This document shows positions 58,301 to 64,000 of a stretch of DNA of 64,000 nt, piece by piece. The stretch is from DATBHM01 sp963772375. GTDB taxonomy: Bacteria > Actinomycetota > UBA4738 > JACQTL01. The position numbers were made by a program, and so were the translations under genes. The stretch is from positions 186,001-250,000 of the forward strand of contig CAVYXG010000001.1 in the NCBI GenBank assembly GCA_963772375.1, in the 5' to 3' direction. Within the stretch, counting starts at the first letter, position 1. Each line of letters opens with the position of its first letter. The notes under the pieces are model-generated. The model saw nothing but the letters and a program-made list of their open reading frames with translations. It made no database searches and was not told the origin of the DNA.

Positions 58301-58407
58301 CCCTCCCCGGCGTCAGCTTCTCCGACGGATCGTTCGCGACGTCCCGCGGCCGGGTGCTGGTCTCGCTCCCGATCGGCGTCGTGGCCATCGCCCCGGAGCA
58401 ACGATGA
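55342..58407 (+). CDS. Membrane-anchored PQQ-type beta-propeller protein
   Basis: About 1021 residues (1037 from the alternative ATG at 55294). A Pro-rich cytoplasmic N-terminus leads to a single membrane span (WVVAWGIAVVAVAGLTVPAV). The extracytoplasmic part has a separate domain of about 220 residues with two cysteines, then PQQ/WD-like propeller blades repeating the theme D-x-R-T-G-x-x-x-W (for example SIDVRTGRVNWQVGLTGPIV, ALDAATGRTVWVDRFPDVVA and VLDARTGAFEASWALPGVSF). The likely role is as a surface-exposed protein-binding or assembly scaffold; no enzyme motif is visible. The start is uncertain. The gene is joined by an ATGA overlap to a polytopic membrane protein. Confidence 0.85.
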   Translation: MDEEASPKGPWPAPAPPEASPEAGSSTVGPAPPLPIRPADTSSTSGRRRPLRWVVAWGIAVVAVAGLTVPAVVATESAARIAGGEVQRYASLTPGTSSVFATTTNGKDSGLLFEQVAGPALVVSLAPNTVAVADHFANFEGLGQPLDIRTYVALERDRLISFGSRVGTGQYEESTPPEVTLQAPLTKGASWTWHGKRRGGTGRSRTTIEEVADRTVLGRAFHDCLRVRVTSRDTDSQGAASSDVTESWQCPEAGQVELQEVFTQGKTVVHYEARLVEVHRPGLNLRGPGAPPQPASGQPQRPGETGGVDPGRTWSVPDAHLSTGRLAWSIARTADALYQPVADGESVVTAEDDGAIASIDVRTGRVNWQVGLTGPIVANPAVGGDLVLIGDSSKSLWALDAATGRTVWVDRFPDVVAATPAVVGDVAVVPTDDESVRGIDLASGHEEWSTSTSELVVQPPVVTNGIVVMGDQAGNLEALRPGDGSTVWANSSFSLLTSGIAQLGGLSAGNGLVLASTDGATVLAFDAATGNLRWRGVAPSTIDRPVAVAGNRVVVAADNAVEALDASNGAVVWKRKTDTTFAPPLVVGDTVAALQTNNVLLTFSLGDGAESTVPIGVPDRESGQDTQLPMSWAAGALIVPTHNSGPWPFTIYQAFPAPLDGSPPAPAVGVRPAGDFYGPGGPPSGPSSLGDGGLDAPMAVFHGSSASGRVVESQPGGPSTSPTRTLFRTGSIPSYAIAAGDRVITQVGSEVLGVPVHGGKPWATQGSQIPTLPALVPATGGNSPVVVVPDSGAGLTGIDASTGKRLWGPVAKPATAGFGSPIVLPDGTVAWGGGGLSVVDPATGRILRRTTAVAPFATLAADDGDLYGVVLAGTKFLLAGFDATTLKPVWANEFQPGAIGGVIPIAPGAGDGVVAAVDSTNILRAFDGVTGKALWSLQLRTTPNSPPIVLEGRVVVEEPGLGEDVDQHEHRITVLDARTGAFEASWALPGVSFSDGSFATSRGRVLVSLPIGVVAIAPEQR

Positions 58408-60254
58408 GCGTCGCCGAACGGACCTCGCGGCCGTCTCGTCTCCGGGAGGCGTTCGCCCCGGTGGGGCGGACGCTGTTCTCCGAGCCGTACGAACAGGGCC
58501 GCCTCCGCCTCGACGGCCTCCCGGCGCTCGAGCGGACCCTGGCCGTCGGCGCGCTGCTGGTGCTGATCGGGCTCCTGCTGGCCCTGCTGGCCGGGAGCGC
58601 GTTCCGGCACGCGACGCTGATCCGGCTGAACGACGTGGCCGACCGATGGACGTTCGTCCCGCTGACGCTGCTGCCGGTGGCGATCGTCGCGCTGTTCGTA
58701 GGGTGGCTGGCGTTCCTGTGGGGAGCGCTGAGAGGGAGCCTGTGGGTCGCGCTCACGGGGGCCGCGATCCACCTGCTCATCAACGGCTCGATCGGCGACC
58801 TGACCGGCGGCATCGGTCACTCTTTCATCAACCACGTCGGGCCGACACTGAACCGGGCCGGCTACTTCACGGCTGCAGGCGTGGTGGTCGTGTTCGCCTT
58901 CCTCCGACTGAAGCGGTCGTGGGACCGGCCGGCGCGGTTCGTGGCGTTCCCGTTGCTCGCGGCGTCGCTCCTCGCCGTGTACGGCACGGCCCTGCTGCTC
59001 GCCCTCGACGCCCTGAGGCACGGGTTCCCGTCCGTCGCGGCACTCGACCTCGACGGGAACTTCGACGGCATCTCGGCGCTGCTCCAGCCGATGATCCTGC
59101 TGGCGGCGGTCGCCCTGGTCGACTTCTCCTACACGCTGTCGAACGCCTTCAGCGCGCCCGCCATGGAGCTCCGCGCCCGGGCCGCCAAGGCCGTGCTCGC
59201 CGGGCTGATCGTGGTCAAGCTGTGGTTCCTGCTCGTCTCCCACATCGGCGTGTGGGGTGCCTACGCCCGCATCTCGGCCTCCGGGTTGATCTGGGTGGCT
59301 GTCGGCGCGGCGGCGTTTGCAGCCGTCGGCCTGTGGTGGCGGGCGACGCTCCGCCGGCGGGCCCTCGGCGAGGCCGGTGAGGAACGCGTGAAGGAGCGCA
59401 TCGTCTACATCGCCATCTTCGCCGAGGTGCTCCCTTCGATGGTGGTCATCGTGCTGACGACGGCCGCGAGCACCATCGCGGCGCAGGCCGACTCGCAGGG
59501 CGCCGTCCGGTGGCTGGACTCCGTGGAGCGGTTCACGTTCCACCACTCGACGACCGTGCGGGCCATCCCGTGGGTCGTGCTGCTCGTGATCGGACTCTCG
59601 CTCGTGGCGAAGGGGTCGACCGCAGCGCGACGCGAGCTGGGCCTCGGGCTCCTCCTGCTCGGGGCGTGGAACACGCCGTTCTACGTCCTCGCCGTCTTCG
59701 GGGTGCGATTCCAGTTCAGCAACACGCTGCTCGACGTCGCCATCACCATCGGGATCGGGGTCGTCCTGATCGCGCGATGGCGCCACATCGACCGGTACGA
59801 GGCGGTCGCGCTCATGGTGATCACGCTGTTTACGTGGCTCGCGTTCAGCCGGGGCGACTTCCTCACCGCGATCGCCAACGGGCCGCTCGGGTTCCTCGGG
59901 CTGCCCGCCGCGGTCCTGGTGGTGTTCGGCATCGTGTACACGCTGCTGGCGGACTCCGCCGTGGCGTCGGGGTCGAGCGGATCGTTCCCCCGCGACTCGC
60001 GCGTGTTGATCTACCTGGGGTTCCTGGTGCTGTCCACCGCCGTGCTCGCCTGGCTCGACATCACCCACGTCGTGTCGGACCTCCAGGGCACGGTGTCCTC
60101 GAACGGGTTCGCCGACATCGGCATCCCGTTCGCGGCCTGGCTGGTGATCCGCCGGCCGATGACCCGCCGGGAGGCGATCGAGGGCGCCCTGCCGACGGAG
60201 GCGGCCGCGTTCGAGGTGGACGACCTGGAGGCCCCGCCGCAGTTCGAGGCGTAG
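58404..60254 (+). CDS. Polytopic membrane protein of unknown function
   Basis: A 616-residue protein with about 13-15 hydrophobic segments (for example VGALLVLIGLLLALLAG, GVVVVFAFLRLKRSWDR, FPLLAASLLAVYGTALLLAL and LAGLIVVKLWFLLVSHIGVW) and a short acidic soluble C-terminus (DDLEAPPQFEA). I do not recognise a family. It starts inside the last codon of the propeller gene (ATGA), so the two proteins are probably made in equal amounts and work in the same membrane complex. Confidence 0.8.
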   Translation: MSVAERTSRPSRLREAFAPVGRTLFSEPYEQGRLRLDGLPALERTLAVGALLVLIGLLLALLAGSAFRHATLIRLNDVADRWTFVPLTLLPVAIVALFVGWLAFLWGALRGSLWVALTGAAIHLLINGSIGDLTGGIGHSFINHVGPTLNRAGYFTAAGVVVVFAFLRLKRSWDRPARFVAFPLLAASLLAVYGTALLLALDALRHGFPSVAALDLDGNFDGISALLQPMILLAAVALVDFSYTLSNAFSAPAMELRARAAKAVLAGLIVVKLWFLLVSHIGVWGAYARISASGLIWVAVGAAAFAAVGLWWRATLRRRALGEAGEERVKERIVYIAIFAEVLPSMVVIVLTTAASTIAAQADSQGAVRWLDSVERFTFHHSTTVRAIPWVVLLVIGLSLVAKGSTAARRELGLGLLLLGAWNTPFYVLAVFGVRFQFSNTLLDVAITIGIGVVLIARWRHIDRYEAVALMVITLFTWLAFSRGDFLTAIANGPLGFLGLPAAVLVVFGIVYTLLADSAVASGSSGSFPRDSRVLIYLGFLVLSTAVLAWLDITHVVSDLQGTVSSNGFADIGIPFAAWLVIRRPMTRREAIEGALPTEAAAFEVDDLEAPPQFEA

Positions 60255-60268
60255 CGGAACGGCGGTGG

Positions 60269-60274
60269 TAGGGT
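60269..60274 (+). promoter_or_regulatory. -10 box TAGGGT of pgsA
   Basis: TAGGGT lies 9 nt before the GTG at 60284, giving a predicted leader of about 2 nt. Confidence 0.5.
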
Positions 60275-60283
60275 CGCGCCGCC

Positions 60284-60871
60284 GTGGTCTCCCAGATGTC
60301 CTCGAACCGCGTCCTCACGGTCCCGAACCTGATCTCGTTCGCCCGGATCCTGCTGATCCCGGTCTTCGTCCTGCTGCTGCTGAACGACGGGACGGAACGC
60401 GCGGGACTGCTCCTGCTGGGATTCGTCGTGTCGACGGACTGGGTGGACGGCCAGGTCGCCCGGCGGACCGGGCAGGTCTCGGAGCTGGGGAAGCTGCTCG
60501 ACCCCGTGGCCGACCGCCTGGCCATCGCCGCGGCCCTGGTCACGCTCGTGGTCATCGGAGCGTTCCCGCTGTGGGCTGCCCTGCTGATCCTCGTCCGGGA
60601 CGCCGCGATCCTGATCGCGGGGATCGCGCTGCTCCGCAGGGGGATCCGCATCGATGTCCGCGTGATCGGCAAGGTCGCCACGTTCTCGCTGATGTTCGCG
60701 GTGCCGGCCGTCGCCTGGGGCAGCCTCGGGCTCGGCCTCGACGCGACGGCCCTCGCGCTCGGCTGGATCGCCTACGTCGTGGGGATCGTCGAGTACTACG
60801 TCGCGGCGGGCATGTACGTGGGCGACATCAGGGCGGCGCTCGCGGCGCAGCGGGAGAGCGCCGGGCGTTGA
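60284..60871 (+). CDS. pgsA: CDP-alcohol phosphatidyltransferase
   Basis: Membrane enzyme moving a phosphatidyl group from CDP-diacylglycerol to an alcohol, most likely glycerol-3-phosphate for phosphatidylglycerol. The 195 residues begin with VPNLISFARILLIPVFVLLL, typical of PgsA. The signature DGxxARxxxxxxxxGxxxDxxxD is complete in DWVDGQVARRTGQVSELGKL followed by LDPVADRL. Several membrane helices follow. The alcohol substrate is inferred only from the PgsA-like N-terminus. Confidence 0.88.
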   Translation: MVSQMSSNRVLTVPNLISFARILLIPVFVLLLLNDGTERAGLLLLGFVVSTDWVDGQVARRTGQVSELGKLLDPVADRLAIAAALVTLVVIGAFPLWAALLILVRDAAILIAGIALLRRGIRIDVRVIGKVATFSLMFAVPAVAWGSLGLGLDATALALGWIAYVVGIVEYYVAAGMYVGDIRAALAAQRESAGR

Positions 60872-60916
60872 TCGCTGTGGGACGTTCGTCCGAGGAGTCA
60901 CGACAGGACGCCCGGC

Positions 60917-60922
60917 TATGAT
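60917..60922 (+). promoter_or_regulatory. -10 box TATGAT of the nucleotidyltransferase gene
   Basis: TATGAT lies 9 nt before the ATG at 60932, giving a predicted leader of about 2 nt. Confidence 0.6.
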
Positions 60923-60931
60923 AGCGGCCGA

Positions 60932-63424
60932 ATGAAGGCCGTCGTGATGGCCGGGGGGCAGGGAACCCGGCTCCGCCCCCTCACCTCCAACCAGCCGAAG
61001 CCCATGCTGCCGATCGTCGGGGAGCCGATGATGCAGCACATCCTGCGGCTGCTCCGGCGCCACGGATTCACCGACGTGGTGGTCACGGTCCAGTTCCTGG
61101 CGAGCGTGGTCCGGAACTTCTTCGGCGACGGATCCGACCTCGACCTCAACCTCACCTACGCCACCGAGGAACAGCCGCTGGGCACCGCCGGCAGCGTGAA
61201 GAACGCGGAGTCCGAGCTCGACGAGACGTTCCTCGTCATCTCCGGCGACGCGGTCACCGACTTCGACCTGACCGAGGCTCTGCGGTACCACCGCGAGAAG
61301 CAGGCCGCGGTGACCGTGCTGCTGAAGCGCGTGCCCGACCCGCTGGAGTTCGGCATCGTGATCACCGGCGAGGACGGACGGATCGAACGGTTCCTCGAGA
61401 AGCCGGGGTGGGGCGAGGTCTTCAGCGACCAGATCAACACCGGCATCTACGTGATCGAGCCCGAGGTGCTGTCGTTCATCCCGGCGGGGGAGGAGTTCGA
61501 CTTCGCCCACGACCTGTTCCCGCTGCTCCTCGACAAGGGCATGCCGCTGTACGGGTACGCGCCGGAGGGGGAGTGGACCGACGTCGGGAACCTCGATGCC
61601 TACCTCGAGGTCCACCGCGACGTGCTCGATCGCAAGGTCGAGGTCGAGATGGCGGGGTTCGAGATGGAGGGCGGGGTGGTGCTCGGCCTCGACGCGGAGA
61701 TCGAACCCGGGGCGAAGGTGCGGGGGCCGGTCTACATCGGTCCGAACGCCCGCATCGAGTCGGGCGCGGAGGTCCGCGAGCACACGGTCCTGGGGGCGAA
61801 CACCGTGGTCAAGGCGGGCGCGTTCCTCCACCGGGCGATCGTGCACGACAACGCCTACATCGGACCGACCGCCTCCCTGCGGGCCTGCGTCATCGGCCAG
61901 AACACCGACGTCGGCAGGGGCGCGCGCATCGACGAGGGCGTCGTGGTGGCAGACCAGTGCCGCATCGGGGAGGGCTCCGTCCTCAACCCTCAGGTGAAGG
62001 TCTACCCGTTCAAGATCGTGGAGCCGGGAGCCCTGGTCAGTCAGAGCATCATCTGGGAGTCGAGGGGCACGAGGGCGTTGTTCGGAGATCGAGGGTTCGC
62101 CGGCTTGGTCAACCTCGACGTCACCCCGGAGGCCGCCCTGCGCCTGGCGATGGCGTTCGCGTCCTCGCTCCCGAAGCGATCGACCTTGGTCGCGTCGCGG
62201 GACGGCACCCGGACGGCCCGGATCATCAAGCGCGCCATGGTGGCGGGAGCGAACGCGGCCGGCGTCCACGTGCACGACCTGGAGCTCGCTCCGGTGCCGG
62301 TCGCCCGCTTCTACGCCCGGAGCGCCCGGGCCAACGCCGGTATCGCGGTGCGCACCGCGCCGTTCGACCCGGCCTCGGTCGAGGTGCAGTTCTTCGACGG
62401 CCGAGGGATCGACGTCGACCCGAGCGTCCAGCGCAAGATCGAGCGCATCTACTACCGGGACGACCTCCGGCGGGCGTTCCACCACGAGATCGGGGAGCTC
62501 TCGTTCCCGGCCCGGGGCCGGGAGTACTACGTCCGGGAGATGCTCAACGTCGTCGACGCCCGGGCGGTGAGCGACCGGCGGCCCAAGCTCGTGGTCGACT
62601 ATGCGTTCGGGACAACCGTGCTCACCGGACCCACGGTGCTGGGTCCGCTGGGGGCCGACGCCCTCTCGGTGAACGCCACGCTCGAGGAGGAGCGCGCGGT
62701 CCTGTCCGAGGACGACATCAACCACCACCTCGACGACATGAGCGGCCTGGTCCGGGCATCCGGGGCGGACCTGGGCGCGATGTTCGACTCCACCGGCGAA
62801 CGCCTGCGCCTCGTGGACGGGCTGGGGAGGGTGCTCAGCCCCGGCGAGGCCCTGCTCGCACTCATCGACCTGGTGGCGCGGAGCACGGCCTTCCCGCGGA
62901 TCGCGGTGCCCGTGGTCACCTCGCGGGTCGCCGACGAGATCGTGCGCCGCCACGGGGGGCACGTGGTGTGGACGCGGATCTCGGCCTCGGCCCTCATGGG
63001 GGCCGCGGAGTCCCAGCAGGTCGTGTTCGCAGGCGCGGAGGGTGGCGGGTACATGTTCCCCGATTTCCTCGCCGCATACGACGGCATGATGAGCCTGGCC
63101 AAGCTCCTCGAGCTCCTCGCCCGCCAGCAGACCACCCTCGCCGACATCGTCGACGGGTTGCCCTCCTCGCACATCGCCGAGCGCGAGGTCCCGACCGCGT
63201 GGGAGGCGAAGGGAACGGTCATGCGCCGACTGCTGGAACGGGTGAACCCCGACGAAGCCGACACCACGGATGGCGTCAAGGTCCACCGCGGCGAGGACTG
63301 GGCGCTCGTCGCCCCGCATTCCCAGGAGCCCATCGTCCGCGTCTGGGCGGAGGCGGGCTCGGACGAGGAGGCGGACGCCCTCGCCGACGAGTTCGTCGCC
63401 CTGGTCGAGGAGCTGAAGCACTGA
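60932..63424 (+). CDS. Sugar-phosphate nucleotidyltransferase fused to a degenerate phosphomannomutase domain
   Basis: The 830-residue product has three parts. Residues 1-235 are a NTP transferase (MKAVVMAGGQGTRLRPLTSN; QPLGTAGSVKNAE; WTDVGNLDAYLEVH), most like mannose-1-phosphate guanylyltransferases. Residues 250-360 are a left-handed beta-helix of hexapeptide repeats (VYIGPNARIESGAEVREHTV). The rest has a PMM/PGM architecture, but the catalytic serine loop TASHNP is replaced by RTAPFDP and the metal loop DGDGDR by DSTGERL. The mutase part is therefore probably inactive and may be regulatory or structural. It supplies GDP-mannose or a similar sugar nucleotide for envelope glycans. Confidence 0.88.
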   Translation: MKAVVMAGGQGTRLRPLTSNQPKPMLPIVGEPMMQHILRLLRRHGFTDVVVTVQFLASVVRNFFGDGSDLDLNLTYATEEQPLGTAGSVKNAESELDETFLVISGDAVTDFDLTEALRYHREKQAAVTVLLKRVPDPLEFGIVITGEDGRIERFLEKPGWGEVFSDQINTGIYVIEPEVLSFIPAGEEFDFAHDLFPLLLDKGMPLYGYAPEGEWTDVGNLDAYLEVHRDVLDRKVEVEMAGFEMEGGVVLGLDAEIEPGAKVRGPVYIGPNARIESGAEVREHTVLGANTVVKAGAFLHRAIVHDNAYIGPTASLRACVIGQNTDVGRGARIDEGVVVADQCRIGEGSVLNPQVKVYPFKIVEPGALVSQSIIWESRGTRALFGDRGFAGLVNLDVTPEAALRLAMAFASSLPKRSTLVASRDGTRTARIIKRAMVAGANAAGVHVHDLELAPVPVARFYARSARANAGIAVRTAPFDPASVEVQFFDGRGIDVDPSVQRKIERIYYRDDLRRAFHHEIGELSFPARGREYYVREMLNVVDARAVSDRRPKLVVDYAFGTTVLTGPTVLGPLGADALSVNATLEEERAVLSEDDINHHLDDMSGLVRASGADLGAMFDSTGERLRLVDGLGRVLSPGEALLALIDLVARSTAFPRIAVPVVTSRVADEIVRRHGGHVVWTRISASALMGAAESQQVVFAGAEGGGYMFPDFLAAYDGMMSLAKLLELLARQQTTLADIVDGLPSSHIAEREVPTAWEAKGTVMRRLLERVNPDEADTTDGVKVHRGEDWALVAPHSQEPIVRVWAEAGSDEEADALADEFVALVEELKH

Positions 63425-63453
63425 CGCCGGGCGCGACGTCGCGGCTCGTGGCG

Positions 63454-63459
63454 TAGGCT
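63454..63459 (+). promoter_or_regulatory. -10 box TAGGCT of gcvH
   Basis: TAGGCT is about 75 nt before the gcvH GTG. The transcript would have a leader of about 67 nt with a GGGAGGG Shine-Dalgarno sequence, so this gene is leadered, unlike many in the window. Confidence 0.4.
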
Positions 63460-63533
63460 CCCGCCCGACGAACGCCGGAACCGGAGGCCGAGCCGCCCAC
63501 AGCAGTCGAGACGAGTCCCGGGAGGGAGCCGAG

Positions 63534-63932
63534 GTGGACTACCCGCAGGACCTGCGGTACACGAAACAGCACGAATGGGCCCGCGACGAGGGCGACGGGC
63601 GCATCCGCGTGGGGATCACGGACTACGCGCAGGACGCACTCGGCGACGTGGTGTACGTCGACATCCCCGACGTCGGCACCGAGGTGACGGCCGGCCAGCC
63701 GTTCGGCGAGGTTGAGTCCACGAAGTCCGTCTCGGACGTCTCCGCGCCCGTGTCGGGGACCGTGATCGAGCGCAACGGAGCGCTCGAGGACCGGCCCCAG
63801 CTGGTCAACGAGGAGCCCTACGCGGACGGGTGGATGATCGCCCTCCAGGGCGAGGCGTCCGCTCTCGGGGAGTTGCTGGACGCAGCCGCCTACGCCGAGT
63901 TCGTGGAACAGGAGCAGGGCCACGACTCGTAA
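63534..63932 (+). CDS. gcvH: Glycine cleavage system H protein
   Basis: Lipoyl carrier of the glycine cleavage complex. The 132 residues are of family length: DLRYTKQHEWARDEGDGRIR, VGITDYAQDALGDVVYVDIP, the lipoyl-lysine motif EVESTKSVSDVSAPVSG and NEEPYADGWMIALQ. The other gcv genes are not in the window, which ends 68 nt later. The GTG start has a GGGAGGGAG Shine-Dalgarno sequence. H proteins also relay lipoate between enzymes, so gcvH alone is not proof of a glycine cleavage system. Confidence 0.95.
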   Translation: MDYPQDLRYTKQHEWARDEGDGRIRVGITDYAQDALGDVVYVDIPDVGTEVTAGQPFGEVESTKSVSDVSAPVSGTVIERNGALEDRPQLVNEEPYADGWMIALQGEASALGELLDAAAYAEFVEQEQGHDS

Positions 63933-64000
63933 CGCCCACGACGGAGCGCAACCGGGAGGGTGGTCGCCGTCGCGCTGCCGCGACCTCACCCGGCCGCTGA

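Noticed and set aside
57369..60068. 899-residue minus-strand frame opposite the propeller and membrane genes
   Set aside because: Its translation is His/Arg/Gly-rich antisense noise, while the plus-strand genes show clear domains and membrane segments.
60011..63421. 1136-residue minus-strand frame opposite pgsA and the nucleotidyltransferase gene
   Set aside because: Antisense of two well-supported genes; no recognisable domain.
63425..63533. Glycine riboswitch before gcvH
   Set aside because: The leader is only about 67 nt and lacks the conserved glycine aptamer motifs; a plain -10 box and Shine-Dalgarno sequence explain it.

Overview
This is high-GC chromosomal DNA from a member of the Actinomycetota, probably a deep-branching lineage rather than a classical actinomycete. 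Three things point there. The gene order mpg-tyrS ... tlyA-nadK-recN-steA-steB-pyrG-nudix-xerD ... scpA-scpB-rluB ... cmk-der matches, with insertions, the order I know from Mycobacterium tuberculosis (about Rv1688 to Rv1713). The 23S rRNA carries an insertion at 13131-13206 where actinobacterial 23S genes have one. Many genes also appear to be translated from leaderless mRNAs, as is common in actinobacteria.

Layout. 1-9417: pheT (5' end cut by the window), argF, polX, mpg, a class A penicillin-binding protein on the minus strand, and tyrS. 9440-16054: one rRNA operon (promoter, boxA leader, 16S, tRNA-less spacer, 23S, 5S, terminator). The 23S gene is split by two group I introns at adjacent sites in the helix 69-71 region, separated by a 20-nt exon. 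The first carries a LAGLIDADG ORF; the second has none but has the same core motifs. A complete group II intron with a reverse transcriptase/maturase (16061-17963) sits just behind the rRNA terminator hairpin. 18012-25285: TPR proteins, an MBL-fold hydrolase, a small SSB, a DUF1015 protein, a HAD-GNAT fusion, a rhomboid protease, an alpha/beta hydrolase and an SCP2-like protein. 25503-35078: a phasin-like protein (probable frameshift in a G tract), tlyA, nadK, recN, steA, steB, two glycan-type membrane/transferase genes and pyrG. 35131-38655: a HepT/MntA toxin-antitoxin pair wedged between pyrG and a NUDIX gene, then a SnoaL-like protein and a lipid-kinase-like protein. 38777-45482: a secreted SIMPL protein, ald, xerD, a DksA/TraR-like protein, deoB, a pyrimidine-nucleoside phosphorylase and an M50-family homologue that has lost its HExxH motif. 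45601-52943: mscL with a zinc-ribbon tail, then scpA-scpB-rluB and aroH-tyrA-aroA-cmk-der in a tight run. 52968-60254: tRNA-Pro(GGG), a cupin, a secreted YadA-head/S74-chaperone protein, a large PQQ-type propeller protein and a polytopic membrane protein. 60284-63932: a CDP-alcohol phosphatidyltransferase, a nucleotidyltransferase fused to a degenerate phosphomannomutase, and gcvH.

How it works together. Most of the window is housekeeping: translation (pheT, tyrS, rRNA, tRNA, tlyA, rluB, der), DNA repair and chromosome segregation (polX, mpg, recN, xerD, scpAB), nucleotide and aromatic amino acid synthesis (pyrG, cmk, deoB, aroH-tyrA-aroA) and the cell envelope (PBP, steAB, GT2, PNPT, mscL). 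Most stop/start codons within operons overlap by 4 nt. Genes at the head of transcription units fall into two kinds: leaderless, with a TANNNT -10 box 6-11 nt before the start codon and no Shine-Dalgarno sequence, or leadered with a strong Shine-Dalgarno.

The most unusual content is the rRNA operon, which holds three putative self-splicing introns. Their predicted splice elements (P1 and P10 for group I intron 1; domains V and VI with a bulged branch-point A for the group II intron) can be read directly in the sequence.
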